A stretch of 64,000 nucleotides of DNA from Warburgia ugandensis (GCA_035236585.1 CP141126.1:6399001-6463000); one strand, 5' to 3'. Positions 12,748-24,660 are shown, counted from the first letter of the stretch. Notes: a model not told the origin generated them from the letters alone. Made by a program: numbers and translations.

Positions 12748-12800
12748 CCTCCTCCTCTTCTTCTTCTTCTTCTTCTTCTTCTTCTTCTTCTTCTTCTTCT

Positions 12801-12875
<75 letters not shown>
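12748..12875. repeat. Compound microsatellite (CTT)n-(CT)n
   Basis: About 60 bp of CTT repeats followed by about 70 bp of CT repeats. On the minus strand this is a GA/GAA-rich leader of LTR X. The long reading frames across it on both strands (Arg-Glu or Ser-Leu repeats) are artefacts of the repeat. Confidence 0.95.
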
Positions 12876-12877
<2 letters not shown>

Positions 12878-13374
12878 CTCTTGTGTTTCATGCATCTCTC
12901 CATGTCCCCTTATTATTCCCATTTCATTTGACTTTCTTCTTTCCTATCATATCTCCTACCTATTCTATTTCATCTTCTAATTTGTTAGGTATCTTCATCT
13001 TTTCCTAATTCTCTAGATTCATTCCTATCTCCTTCTCATTTTATCCCATCTCAGATGATAATTAGCTAGTATCCTCATTCTTTCCCAACTACCCAGGATT
13101 CTCTAGGTTCATTGCACTTGGACACTTCTTGGCTTTGGGTAGGGAATTTCTCCAAAAAGGTTATCTTTAGATACTTGAACTCTAGTTCTAGAGTTTTGCC
13201 TATTCATTTTATAGCCATTAGGGAATTTAGCTTTTTGTTGTCAATTCCATGTAAAGAATATCTATTTATCTATCTATATATATATATATATATATATGCA
13301 AGTTATTACAATCTTCCCTACTTACAAAAATTTTGTCCTAGAAATTTCAAGGTAGTACAGTGAACAACTCTAGA

Positions 13375-14610
13375 AACCTCTATCTCATGTCACTTTCCAC
13401 TTCCTAGGTAGCTTCTTCAATCATATGATGCTGCCACAAGACTTTAACTAATGGGATAGTTTTATTTCTCAAAATTTTCTCCTTCCAGTCTAGGATCTGT
13501 ACCGGCTTCGTCACAAAAGTCAGATTAGATTGCAGTTTAATTGGCACTTGCTCCAACACATGGGTAGGATCGGGAACATATTTCTTGAGCATTGACACAT
13601 GGAATACATTATGTACCTTTGATAACTGTGGTGGAAGTGTGAGCCAGTATGCCACATGTCCAATTCTTTTTAGAATTTCAAAAGGTCCTATGAATCTAGG
13701 GCTCAGTTTGCCCTTAATTCTAAACTTCGTCACTCCCTTAGTTGGTGAGACCTTCAAGAAGACGTGATCTCCAATTATAAATTCTAGATCTCTGCACCTC
13801 CTATCTGCATAGCTCTTTTGTTTACTATGGGCAGCTAATAACCACTTCTAAATAATTCGTACCTTCTCTGCATACGGCTCTATCAATTTCCACTTCACAA
13901 ATTGTCATTCTCCACTATCGCTCTAACAAGTTGGTGTTTGACAAGGTCTACCATATAATGCCTCTTACAGTGCCATGCCAATGCTAGAGTGGTAACTATT
14001 ATTATATGCAAACTTTATCAAGGGAATATGTTCATCTCAGTTACCTTTCCACTCTAAAGTACAAGCCCTGAGCATATCTTCAAGTGTCTGCATAGTTCGC
14101 TTAGACTGTCCATCAGTTTGTGGGTGAAAAGCTGAATTGAATCTTTACGAGGTACCAAGTTTTTCTTGTACACTTTGCTAGAAATGCAATGTGAATCTGC
14201 TATCCCTATCAAATATGATTGTCAAAGGCACTCCATGTAAACTCACAATCTCCTTTATATATAACTTTGCCAAACTCTCCAATGACTGTCTCTGTCAAAT
14301 AGGAAGAAAGTGTGTAGACTTAGTCAGTCTATCCACTATTACTCAAATCATATTGTGCCCACTGGAGGTTCAAGGTAATCCCACTATAAAGTCCATAGTA
14401 ACGTGGTCTCACTTCCATTCTGGGAGTTCTAATTCTACAATATTCTTGTCAGTCTTTGATGCTCTGCCTTCACCCTTTAACATGTTAGACATCTTGCCAC
14501 ATACTCACCAATATCTTGTTTCATGCCCTGCCACTAGAAATGCCTCTTCAAATCTTGATACATTTTTGTACCTCTAGGGTGAATGGCAAACTTTGAGTTA
14601 TGTGCCTCTT
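13375..14610 (-). pseudogene. Element C integrase with chromodomain-like C terminus (broken)
   Basis: Integrase inserts the cDNA into host DNA; a chromodomain tail targets chromatin in chromoviruses. On the minus strand I read an HHCC-type start near 14600 (EAHNSKFAIH, TKMYQDLKRH), the first catalytic Asp in HVTMDFIVG (about 14390), the second in VDRLTKSTHFLPI (about 14330), and the [10 protein letters not shown] and [12 protein letters not shown] motifs of the C-terminal domain. The 117-codon frame 13404-13757 covers the end and finishes with a chromodomain-like [12 protein letters not shown] and a [16 protein letters not shown] box. A stop replaces the Trp expected in ELPEWKWDH, and frameshifts separate the zinc region from the core, so it is inactive. 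Confidence 0.85.
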
Positions 14611-14617
14611 ATAATAA

Positions 14618-16200
14618 TTATTGTCTTAGCCCTCCTAATGGTGGCACCATAAGTCTATCATGAAAGCGCACTCCTCCATCAAGACCCGTAGAGAATCCAG
14701 CCTTGCTACTCATGCCTTGAGTCTCCTCACACTCTTTCTGAGCTAGTAGAATTGGGTCTATAAAAGCTGACCTCACTGGCACATTTGCTATCAACCCTGT
14801 CATCTTCCTACTTAGAGCATCTGCAACGATGTTAGCCTTACCAGGGTGATATTGGATGGTAAAATCATAGTCCTTCAAATACTCCATCCACCACCTTTGT
14901 CTCATGTTTAGGTCACTTTGAGAAAATATGTACTTAAGACTTTTATGATTTGTAAAGACTTCAAATTTTTCACCATATAAATAATGTCTTTAGATCTTCA
15001 AAGCAAAAACCACAGCAGCCAACTCCAAATAATGAGTGGGATAATTTACTTCATGAGTCTTTAACTGTCTCGAGGTATAAGCGATCACCTTTCCATGTTG
15101 CATTAATACACACCCGAGTCCCTTGCCCGAGGCATCACTATAAACTACAAATCCTCTGCTACCTATTAGCAAGGTAAGAATAGGTGTTGTAGTAAGCCGC
15201 CTCTTCAATTCCTGAAAACTCCATTCACATTCCTTTGTCCACTCAAACTTGTTTCCTTTCATGGTCAATTGAGTCATAGGTTGTGCGATGCGAGAAATTT
15301 TTTCTACAAATCTCCTATAATACCCAGCTAATTTGAGAAAACTACTAATATCAGTCACTGTCTTAGGCCTTTCCCAATTGGTGATTGCTTCTATCTTCTT
15401 AGGATCAACTGCAATACCATCTGCAGTTATAACATCCCCGAGAAATTGTACTTGGTTAAGCCAAAATTCACACTTTGAGAATTTTGCATATAGCTTATGA
15501 GTCAAGAGTGTGCTCAACATGATCTTCAAATGCTCTCGGTGTTCATCTCTACTACTGGAGTATAATAGAATGTCATTGATGAATACAATGACAAACTTGT
15601 CAAAATATTCTTAGAATATTAGATTCATCAAATCCATAAAAGTTGTAGGCGCATTTGTTAGTCCAAAAGGCATAACCAGGAATTTGTAGTGGTCATACCT
15701 GGTTCTAAATGCTATCTTCGAGATATCCTCGTCCCTTATCCTCAATTGATGATAACTAGGTCTCAAGTCTATCTTTGAAAATACTTTGGCAGATTGTAAC
15801 TGGTCGAATAGATCATCAATACGTGGTATGGGTATTTGTTCTTAACTGTGACCCTATTCAATAATCGATAGTCTATGCATAGTCTCATAGATCCATCTTT
15901 GTTTTTGACAAATAACACAGGGGCTCCCCATGGTACGACACTTGGTCAAATAAATCCATAGTCCATCAACTCTTGTAACTGCACCTTTAACTCCTTTAGT
16001 TCAACTGGTGCCATGCAGTAAGGGGCCTTAGAGATTGGAGCTGTTCCTGGTAGTAGTTCGATAGTAAACTCCAACTCTCTTTTCGGTGGTAACCCAGGCA
16101 ATTCCTCTGTAATGACATCTTGGAATTCCCGTACCACTTCTATTTCTAGAATCTCTGGCCCTAACTCCTCTTGAGTCACTACATTGGCTAAATAAGCTAG
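14618..16200 (-). pseudogene. Element C reverse transcriptase-RNase H (broken)
   Basis: The N-terminal RT is at 15946-16179 ([14 protein letters not shown], then the [14 protein letters not shown] motif). The palm and connection regions lie at 14990-15600 (KFSKCEFWL, VQFLG, ITNWERPKTV), with RNase [14 protein letters not shown] and YPTHYLELAAVVFALKI. The RNase H end at 14618-14905 carries [26 protein letters not shown]. The palm motif near 15575, normally (F/Y)VDD, reads FIND: the first catalytic Asp is Asn, so polymerisation would be lost even without the stops at about 15615 and 14989. Gag and protease lie upstream on the same strand. Confidence 0.92.
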
Positions 16201-16218
16201 GCATCCTCTAGTTATAAG

Positions 16219-16668
16219 TCATGATGCCTGCATTGAAAATATAATGGTCATTCCTGAGACATTGAACCTTCCATGAAAGGTAATGATTTCCCCCTTAGGG
16301 TTGCTAAACGTGACTCTTTTCTTCACACAGTCAACCATTGCCTCAATGTATGTTATCCAATCCATGCCTAAGATGACATCAAAATTTGACATGTTTAATG
16401 GTATTAAGTCTACACTAAGTTCTTGTTCTAATATATGTACTGGTACTTCTTGTAAGAATTCATGTGCTAGAACTAGTTCTCCTACTGGGATGCTAACTTC
16501 TAAACAAATACCCAATTTGTATTTTGTACATTTTATGCATGATGCAAAGTCATATGATATAAATGAGTGTGTGGAATAGGGATCAATTAATACACCAGCA
16601 AATCTGTCAAAAATTTCAAGGGTACCTTCAACTATGGAATTTGAAGCGCGTGCCTGCTTAGTGGTCAA
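16219..16668 (-). pseudogene. Element C aspartic protease
   Basis: A 149-codon frame carries the retropepsin active-site region GVLIDPYSTHSFIS, then CLEVSIPVGE and the NFDVILGMDWI flap/second motif typical of plant gypsy protease. The usual D-(S/P)-G triad has Tyr in place of Gly, so activity is doubtful. A stop at about 16680 separates it from gag's zinc knuckle and another break precedes RT. In the intact family all parts are one polyprotein cleaved by this protease. Confidence 0.85.
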
Positions 16669-16689
16669 AGCAAATACTCTTCCCTAACT

Positions 16690-17700
16690 CCTTTTGAACT
16701 TGTCCCAAATTTGGTTGCTCATCCCTTCTTTTCTTCTGGCAATCTTTTAAAAAGTGACCTTTATCACCACAAATAAAGCATCGTTGTTCACAGACATAGC
16801 AAGGCTTACTGGGGTGGTACTTATGGCATGTTGGGCATGTTGGGCATGTGGCATCTTCCTTCTCTCTTCTTCTAAAGTTTCCCAGTGCTGGTTTCTATGG
16901 CCTAGCAAACTTCGTTGGTGCAGTACACCTCTTCCCTTTCCAACTTGGCCTTTGTCCACCATACCTCTCACTGTCTCTATTAGAAGTTTTGTACTCCCGT
17001 TCCACAATGGTTGCCAACTCCACAGCCTTAGACAACGAGGAAGGCTGAGCTATCAATATCTTGCTCTTGATGTGAAAATTTAATCCTCTGACAAATTTCT
17101 GTGCAACTCTCAATTCTGTGGGACACACTTCTAGAGCAAAACGCCTCAATTTAACAAATCTGGTTTCATACTGTTCCACTGTCATGAAACCTTGCACCAA
17201 TCCTAAGAATTATTGTTCCTTCTGTTCCTTAACAGGAGGTGGAAAGTATTCGTCAATTAAGATTTTTTTGAAGTCTTCCCACTCAACTACTTCCATATCA
17301 ATGAAATAGGTCCTCTCAGCTGTTGGCCATCAGTGTAGGGTCTCTCCGGTTAGCACAAAAGCAGCGATTGGTACTCGCCTGTCCTCTAGTACGTTCATAG
17401 CTTTAAAAATCGTCTTTACCTCGTAAAGCCAAGTCTCGACTACTTCTTGTCCATCTTCTCCTAAAAACTTTGGAGCTATCTTTTTGAATTGCTCAAGCAA
17501 TGTGTCACCTTCTGGCCCCAATTCATCATCTCCAACCATTGCCTTGAGTTCTCCTCTTTGCCATGGGGTCTCCAGCCTTTGTTTCATTTGTTGTAAAATG
17601 AGCTCTATAACGTCTTTGACCGTATCATGCTGGGCTTTGGTATTTTATGGGGGTTTAGAGGAGCAACAACGTTTGCAGCTCTACATCTCTTAGGTACCAT
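16690..17700 (-). pseudogene. Element C gag with intact CCHC zinc knuckle (broken frame)
   Basis: The start codon is at 17700-17698 (MVPKRCRAANVV), about 119 nt from the PBS. Retrotransposon-gag segments follow: EGDTLLEQFKKIAPKFLGE and AWLYEVKTIFKAMNVLEDRR-like text at 17330-17587, then FMTVEQYETRFVKLRRFA at 16895-17200, and the nucleic-acid-binding knuckle CFICGDKGHFLKDC at about 16745-16790 with all four ligands. Stops occur near 17605, 17328 and 17205 among others. Gag forms the virus-like particle in the cytoplasm. Sequence text close to 17463 (KFLGEDGQEVVETWLYE) fixes the family. Confidence 0.88.
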
Positions 17701-17819
17701 TTGAATGTCAATAATCAAAATCCTAGTAAGTTTTTGCTTCTACTTAGCTAATGTAACTATAACTTATTATTCTATCATTATTTATTATTTTATTGTTTGG
17801 CTATGAGAGAGGGAACCGT

Positions 17820-17831
17820 GCTCTGATACCA
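17820..17831 (-). promoter_or_regulatory. Primer binding site of element C
   Basis: The reverse complement is TGGTATCAGAGC, complementary to the 3' end of initiator tRNA-Met, one base after an LTR end reading CTCGAGCTATTATA. It is correctly placed upstream of gag. Confidence 0.9.
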
Positions 17832-17832
17832 T

Positions 17833-17952
17833 TATAATAGCTCGAGGGTCCCACACACAACAATATTATCCACTTTAGAGACTTGGGGCCCATATCGCCT
17901 AGCCGCCGCACAGCTTCGTTCTTCCCCTGTGGTAAAAGGCCTTGTTGCATGT
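17833..17952 (-). repeat. End of a TRIM-type LTR next to the C primer site
   Basis: It aligns with 8651-8775 ('cacacacaacaatattatc', then 'ttcgttcttcccc' and 'aaaggccttgttg'). The rest of this LTR, including its start, is missing. This is not LTR X, the LTR found at the other end of the gypsy body. Confidence 0.75.
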
Positions 17953-18087
17953 AAAGTTCTCAAAGGAAAAGAGAAAGAGGGGAAAAGAAAGAAAGAGAGA
18001 GGGGGGGAAGAGAAGAGAAGAAGTAGAGGAGAATTAGGCTACGCTATCCATTTTGCATTATGGAAAAGAAGACTGTAGAAGAGTCAC
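17953..18087 (+). repeat. Inverted fragment of the LTR X leader
   Basis: The segment 18030-18085 ('ggctacgctatccattttgc', then 'aagaagactgtagaag') is the reverse complement of 12690-12760, and its GA-rich left part matches the GA-rich leader there. Its orientation is opposite to the C body, so an inversion or an independent insertion took place at this breakpoint. Confidence 0.75.
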
Positions 18088-18841
18088 GCTATCTATTTTG
18101 ATAAATGTTGAATGATTTCGAGTTAAATTATAATTGAATTATTATTTACATGATTCAGCATGGACAAATTGACTAATATAGAAATACTATGATTTTGTTT
18201 ATATAAAATTGCATTTATTCCACCCACACAAGCACAAGTTTGTTGAGATATTGTAATTGTTTTCAATATCTCAGAGCAGAGGAGTTCCAAGAAATAGGAG
18301 CGGCATATTGACAGGAGCACGCCAACAGAAGCTTTTGTCGAAGATAGGTAGGAATGGGTTTTTGAATTGAAGTTATTGTCTCAAAAATTAGAAAGAGACC
18401 GTAATGATTTGTGAGTTTGTGGAGTTTTAATAACTTATGTGACTAGATTGTGGCATGGAGATCCTGGGTATGTTTTGGTTGATGTCATTTGTTTTTATTT
18501 CATTATATGTATGAAAAGGAGACAAAGTCTCCAATTATATTCAGAAAAAAAAATGTCTGAATGTTTATCAAGTACTTCGCAATCACATGCGTTAGATATC
18601 AGATATCCAAAAAGTAGAGGAAACTTTGCCGGATTTTTGATAGAAATGAGTTCTCATTTCACCAGGAATCCTTGCTTTAAAAAAAGAAAAAATGACACTC
18701 GGGGTTTTTCAAAGTGAATTTTAAAAGAAAGATTCTTCCGCTATTGTTTATCCTTTCAAAAATGATTTTTATTAGAGCTCGATCTTGTTATGTCAATGTC
18801 CTTTGTATTTAAAAAGTGCTAGAAAAACTTGGGTCATCACA
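18088..18841 (+). repeat. 5' LTR of element A, last segment
   Basis: Aligns with 30934-31682 (for example 'ttgaatgatttcgagttaaa') and ends TGGGTCATCACA at 18841, followed by the A primer site. Compared with the 3' LTR about 380 bp (30554-30933) are missing at the C/T junction. Confidence 0.88.
18275..18347 (+). other. Exon-like cassette 2 in LTR A (73 nt), splice-signal bounded
   Basis: An acceptor-like 'ttttcaatatctcag' precedes it, and a donor-like TAG/GTAGGA follows. The 3' LTR copy 31117-31189 has the same length and improved donor CAG/GTAAGA. Untranslated leader exon is the simplest reading, unproven. Confidence 0.4.
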
Positions 18842-18974
18842 ATTGGTATTAGAGCTCAGGTTCAATCTACTCACAATCAGTCACACTGAGTAAGTCTTAA
18901 GTAGTCTCTAAAGTAAGATGTTGGAATTTATGAGTAAAGAGTAACTCATGAAAGGATCTTGTGATGAAGGTAAG
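18842..18974 (+). promoter_or_regulatory. PBS and leader of element A
   Basis: TGGTATTAGAGC at 18844-18855 matches the tRNA-iMet PBS with one substitution. The leader runs to GTAAG (18970-18974), where element B entered, and continues at 25428 directly into the gag start codon. Confidence 0.85.
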
Positions 18975-21662
18975 TGCAATGACCCCAAATTTTGTAATAT
19001 TAAAATCCCATGAAAAGTTCAGTTTTAAAGATAACGGCATTTTGGTCATTTCACTAGTTCCCTTGACTAAACCCATGAATTTGGTACTAAAAATGGTTCC
19101 ATTATATGCGCCTCATAAAAAGAAATCCAATGAGACCAAAATCACCCAAAACGGAGTTAAAATGAGCAAGTTATGGCCATTTGAAGCTCAAGGGCAAAAC
19201 AGTAAATTTCACAAAAACGACTTAACCTGAAAAACACAGGTGCCCGTTTTGATACGGACACCCTTCATCTTCAACCTCCTAGAGGTTTCTGGAACGGCAG
19301 TGTTTTAAGAAGAAACCACTTCCATTTTGGAGGTTTCTCCACCGCCATTCAAAGGCGGTTAGAACCCCTCCAGAACCCTCTTTAAAAGCCCTATAAATAG
19401 AGCTCTTGGGTGCCTCTAATGGCAGCCCAAAACCTTGGAGAAAACCAGTCGTGAAGTAGTGACCTAGAGGGGAAAACGAGGAGAAAAACCCAGCAACGAG
19501 CCAGGTACGTCCAAGATCGCTCAAAACCCATCTCCCCTATAGTTCCAAGGTCAATTCCCCTAAGTTTTTGCATGAAAAACCATGCAAAACAGAGCCTGGG
19601 AGAGCCACCAAGGACCCTGGGACGTCCCCAAGGCCGCACTGGTTCGACAGGGTTGAACCAGGGTGTCCTGAGGACGCCCTGGTCCCCCAGTCGATGTAGA
19701 CGTTCCAGACGGAACGTGACGCGTTGAACGCGTCGGAAGAAAACCAACGGGTGAGACCGGGGACGCGCCCGCTAAAGGGACAGACGGGCGGAGAAGTCGC
19801 GCGTGTCTGCAGACGCGCACGCTGAGGCGCATGCCACAGACGCGCAGTGCACTAGCAGAGGCATCATTTTTTGGTTGTTAAGGAAGCCAGGGAGCATGAC
19901 GCTGACGCGCAGCGCCCTAGCATTCCGTCTTTTTGTCTTTAAAGACTCTATGTACATAGGACACTAAAACGCTTATAACTTGAGATCTAGAGCTCCGATT
20001 GAGGCGCCGCAAAAGGTGTTGTGTCCGTATCGACGACGTAGATACATCCCCCATAAAATCCCTGATCAAGGCCCAATAAAAAGAGGGCATGACCCTTAGA
20101 ATAGGATAGTGGCGCGTGACCACTAGAACTTTGGAAAACTAAGGATACCAAGGCCCAATTAGGACCTTAGGACACCCATAGGCATAGGGATGGACCCTTA
20201 ATGCCTAAGTAATAAGACCCAACTACTCTAAACCCATAAAAGATGGGTCAAACTAACCTTGATTCCCCAAACCATGATCAGGAGCGTCCGAGGACAAAAG
20301 GGTTAACGCGACCTAGTCAGGTAGGTGCTCTATCACTATTAGATTCTTTTAAAAGAACTATTATTATTTTGAGAACATATGTTTTAAATATATGACTTGA
20401 TTTGCATGACTTAATTCAGCATGCATGATAAATGCTTTGTACATGACCATGTTTTGAAATGATTGCATATACATTATGTACATATATGTGTTGCAAACAA
20501 GTGCATGCATTGCATGATTTAAGTACTTGCAAAGATTGCATGTCTTTGAGGGTTGCCAAAAGACGCTGGAGTGCCGAGGGCCAGGCAGTTGTGAGGGACC
20601 CAAAGAGGACAAGTTTTAACAAGAGGTTTTGGCTTATTTAATCTTATGTGATTTGGGCAAGTAAGCTCATGGGTGCTATGCTGAGGGGTCTGGGTTGGCC
20701 ACCCGGCCTCTACCACTAATAGGTGGATGGGTACCACGCCCAAAAAGAGGCAAGTTCCTACGTCGACTGCATGTGGTACAGGGGGCTACCACTGGTGTCA
20801 CAGCACTGGGTCGATGTGTCATATGCCCCATGGAGGCTATGACTGAGTGTCCTCAGGTACCCGGGGACCACACGGCAAGGAGGTCGTGGGCATAGTGGAC
20901 CCTATGGTTTGATGTGCATTGCATATGGCATGATATGAGGTTGGTCGACCATACCATATTAGAGATCTATGAGTTGGACTCCATGAAGCATCTATTACAT
21001 ATCATGATGTCATCATATATATATATATATATATGATACTTTCAATTTTGGATTATGTGATCTTTTAAGTCATGAGTATTTCAGTTGATTATGGATTCTT
21101 ACACTGATATTGAACTCGAGTATTCAAACATACGCATATTTTGAATGAGCATATGATTTTAAAACATCTCATGCATTTATAAAACTAGTAGTGATAGGCT
21201 CCTACTGAGTATATTATATACTCACCCAATCCTTAACATTTTTTAGACATCGGTAAGCACTCAAAGACAGGATACGTCCGTATATATCATGGTTCAGGAC
21301 AGCTCCACTCACAAAAAGAGGACATCTATGTTAGTGCTATGAATCCAAAAGGAAACAAATACACATGTAAGTAAACTCTCAACCCTTTGGACATGTGTTT
21401 GTACTTAGTTACAGTTGGGTTGTGCGTTGTGACTGGAAAGACCTAGGGAAAAACATTTATGATTTCTGACGTTTTTCAAAAACTACCTTAGTTGTTGTGA
21501 AAGCAAATGACACTCGGGGTTTTCAAAAAATGAGTTTAAAAACAAAAGATTTTCTGTTGCATTGCATGGTTTTTAACAAATGGTTTTCAAATAGGGATGC
21601 ATCCCGCCTTAGGAAATTAGACATTGCATTTAAAAATGCATGAGAAAACCCGGGTCGTCACA
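18975..21662 (+). repeat. 5' LTR of element B
   Basis: Aligns with the solo LTR 9951-12569 over most of its length, including TATAAATA (19392-19399), the GC-rich leader (19620-19870), the 'gaggggtctgggttggcca' block and an (AT) tract at 21018-21032. From about 21247 to 21660 it departs from the solo copy: a 120-nt cassette (21247-21366) replaces the 61-nt one, and the last ~120 bp match the 3' LTR of element B instead. Confidence 0.92.
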
Positions 21663-21664
21663 GT

Positions 21665-21676
21665 TGGTATCAGAGC
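21665..21676 (+). promoter_or_regulatory. Primer binding site of element B
   Basis: TGGTATCAGAGC, perfect tRNA-iMet PBS, two bases after the LTR end at 21662. Confidence 0.93.
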
Positions 21677-24660
21677 CCAAGACATTTCACCATAAACACA
21701 TAGGTGAAAAAGGAGATAGTCCTAGCAAATACTTAGATATTGGATTGCTTGAATCCTATCAAAATTATAGGAAATAAGAATTATTGGGCAGTGGTGCAAA
21801 GATGAAATCTCATATAAGGATTAGATTGTGATGAGAATGAATGAATGAAGATGATTAATGGACTTGTTAATAGATAGTATTGGCCTGCAATAAAGTAATC
21901 TTATCAAAGGTGAGGAAAATCAAAAGACCTAGATGGCTATCTTACCATCATAATATATATATATATATATCAGAATATGAGTACACTATCACAAGGATGT
22001 GATATATGGGATGTAAAAGACAAACTTTGAGAAAATTTTGATGATAATAGAGATAAGCATACAAGATGATATTAAGGGATAACTGTGACTTGTACTAGAT
22101 GACAAAGGTATGAATCTTGAAAGACTTAGCTCAATTTTGATACCTTAATTGAAGTCTTATAAAGAGAGAAGAGCTATAGAATAATAACTACTTGAGTATT
22201 ATGGAACAAATCCGGAGATGCATACAAGTGGCATATTATGTGATAGGGAAATGAATTCAACCAAGTTATCAAAAGATTTTGATGATAATACTAAGGATAA
22301 TAATAGATTGATCCTAACATGAACTGGTAAGAGAAGTGTAGCATGACCAAAATGTCAATGCCATTATTAAGACAGTTTACAATTTCTGAGAAGCATTCAG
22401 TTTATCATATCTGTTAAGTAAAGGAGTAGGTGCAGTATCAAATATATGCAACAATGCATATAGAGACATTGATCCAGGTAGACCAAATGGATATTGAAGA
22501 AAAGAGAGAAAGAGATAGAGATGTAACCATAAGTATTCGATGAATATTGAATAATCAAAAGAAGAAGATCATGACTCTATGAAGATACATACAATTCTAA
22601 CATCTTGAATCCTATAGGAGGGAAGATCAAACCAATGCAAAGGAATAATAATAGTTGAGTTGGCAAGGATACATATAATAGAGAGAAAGCATATGGGATT
22701 TAAGATTTTGAGTAAAAGTATCGAATTTCAGGAGATTATGTGACAAGAAAGTTTCAAAAGGAATAGTGACCAACTAGAAATTTAAAATTCTACAAATGGT
22801 TTGATATCAATAAGATTCTTATCAAGATCCATTAGCTTATGGGGACACCAATGGATATAATCCATATGGTGATATCTCACCTTGCTACTACATGAGTAAA
22901 TAAGGAATGAGGCCAGGACAATAATTCGTCCATCTATCTATCTTCAGCAAGAAGGGTACCATCAAGGATCAAATGAAGGTCTTACTATCATCAATTGGAA
23001 GACCAAATATCTTAAGGGCATCATTGAGTGTTGTTAACTGAATAAAGGTATCCCAACCTAATTAATCAAGTATGTTAGTGTCTATGAGTTAGTAGTCAGA
23101 GTTATATACTCAGAAGGATGTCATAAGTCCTTAGACTTGAGTTTTCTTGAAAGAAGTACTTGTTAAACTAAGACATTCAGGGTATGAGGTCAGTTGAGTA
23201 GACCATATCATGGAGTTAATTAGGCCACATCATGGAGGAGCTACAAGTACAATAAATACAGTAACAACTGAGATAGGAACAAAAATAAGAAGTGATCTAA
23301 ACCAATATGAAAAGTTTTTCAAACCTTAGTGGCTACCATGACAAGGTGAAGAAATTACTTTGGGTCTAAAAAATACTACAGACTTGGATTGGAAGAAAGA
23401 TAGATAAGTACCGATCACTCTAGAGGCCTTTGAGCTTATAACGTATCTGGGAAGAGATCAATAGGTAATCAAATAAAGTCTTTCTATGTCTAAGAAAATG
23501 TTTATGCTTATCTGAGTATTGTAAAACTTGTGGAGTTAACAACTTCAGTACAATTTGATATAATCACTATTCAAGGAGAATTATTGCTATTATAAACTAA
23601 GTATAAGAAGGCACTTGAAAGACAAAATAAGGAGGCACTTGAAGAATAAAATTTGAGGAATTGAGAAAATCACTACTTACGAGTATACCTCCTGACAATA
23701 TAGACTGCATGATTGACAATAAAACCTAGATAAAAGATTGCACGATATATTGACATAGGGGATGGAAGAAGAAAAGGTGAGATGGCTAGCACACTATAAG
23801 GTGAGATTTGATGTTACATTGCCTATAGACAAATAGTTAGTTGATATAAGCATATACCAAGTACTAAAAATCAATTAAAGGAATTTCTTAAAGACCAACC
23901 TAACTGGATTGAGTATAGAACTGTTGGACTGAAAGGTTACGAAGAAAACCATCAAGCATAGAAAGGACAAAGAAGATGATGACAAAGGATTCAACCATGA
24001 CCTGGTAAGGGTACTCGATTATGAATAAGAGATTTTTGCCCTGCATGAATAGTAACATTATTAAAAATCCTAATGACAAATTGATGTGAATAGTGAGATA
24101 GGCCTCTGGACAAGAACATTTGACCCATGATGATGAATCAACTTAAGTTTGGATAAAATCTTCAACAGAGGAAAGCGTTCAACAAATTCAATAACTATGA
24201 AACTGGGTATAAAGTTAAGACATTTTACTTTTAGTATATGATAAGGTTCTCAATGGAAGATGCTACTAATTGGCTTTCATTTTCGAATGTAACCTTGGTC
24301 AAGGAAATCAAGTCACATATGAAAAACGACAGACAGTTGAAATTCAAAGTTAAGTAAGAGTTTGGCTATAAAGCATATGATACCATATCAGTTATTGAAG
24401 TATCTTGGAGACAAAGGTAAGAAGCAAAGTTAGACACAATAGAAAAAAGGTAACTTTTTGGACTTGTGGATAATGAAAGAGATCACTAGATGAAAAGGAT
24501 TATCCTATGATATTCAAAATAGGAGAAATAAGATAATATGATATTGAAAGAAGTATATGCATGAGCAAAGAAGCATGATCTTACGAGAAGACTATCTTAT
24601 ACATGATAAGATAAGTATAGATGAAGTACCGTTAGGAAACGGTATTGTTAAATCGTGTAA
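21677..24660 (+). other. Internal region of element B without coding capacity
   Basis: About 3 kb of AT-rich, purine-biased sequence with phrases such as 'gatgataat' and 'agaagatga' recurring. No reading frame of 60 codons or more exists on either strand, and no gag, protease, RT or integrase motif could be seen. An (AT) tract lies at 21954-21970. It could be a decayed coding region too divergent to read by eye, or a true non-coding LARD interior. Confidence 0.6.

Larger units (their letters stand above)
9000..13310 (-). repeat. Long LTR (X) of element C, split by a solo LTR
   Basis: On the minus strand the LTR begins TGTAATAACTTG at 13310, directly after a purine-rich stretch and the typical post-chromodomain tail. 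It ends in CCTGGGTCGTCA at 9000. Excluding the solo LTR plus one target duplication (9951-12574), the length is about 1.69 kb. It contains an (AT) tract (13276-13298), a GA-rich leader with a long microsatellite (12748-12875) and a donor-like GAG/GTAGGG near 12678. Confidence 0.68.
8651..18087 (-). mobile_element. Composite gypsy/TRIM element C/T nested in LTR A
   Basis: Read on the minus strand the order is: an out-of-orientation leader fragment (18087 to 17953), the end of a TRIM-type LTR (17952-17833), PBS (17831-17820), gag, protease, RT, RNase H, integrase with chromodomain-like tail, a polypurine stretch at about 13325-13311, then a 1.69-kb LTR (13310-9000, split by a solo LTR). A second PBS (8996-8985), a TRIM internal segment and a TRIM LTR (about 8868-8651) follow. 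So a gypsy body is bracketed by TRIM-type ends and has a different LTR in the middle. Pol motifs place the body in the chromovirus branch, probably Del/Tekay-like. All frames are broken. Confidence 0.7.

Noticed and set aside
12634..12931. Long Arg-Glu, Glu-rich and Ser-Leu/Phe frames
   Set aside because: They are translations of the CTT/CT microsatellite on either strand.
9951..21662. The two LTR B copies as the 5' and 3' LTR of one element around the C gag-pol
   Set aside because: The left copy has its own perfect TTAGT duplication on both sides and no PBS. The right copy has GTAAG shared with 25423-25427, and the C genes run in the opposite direction with their own PBS.
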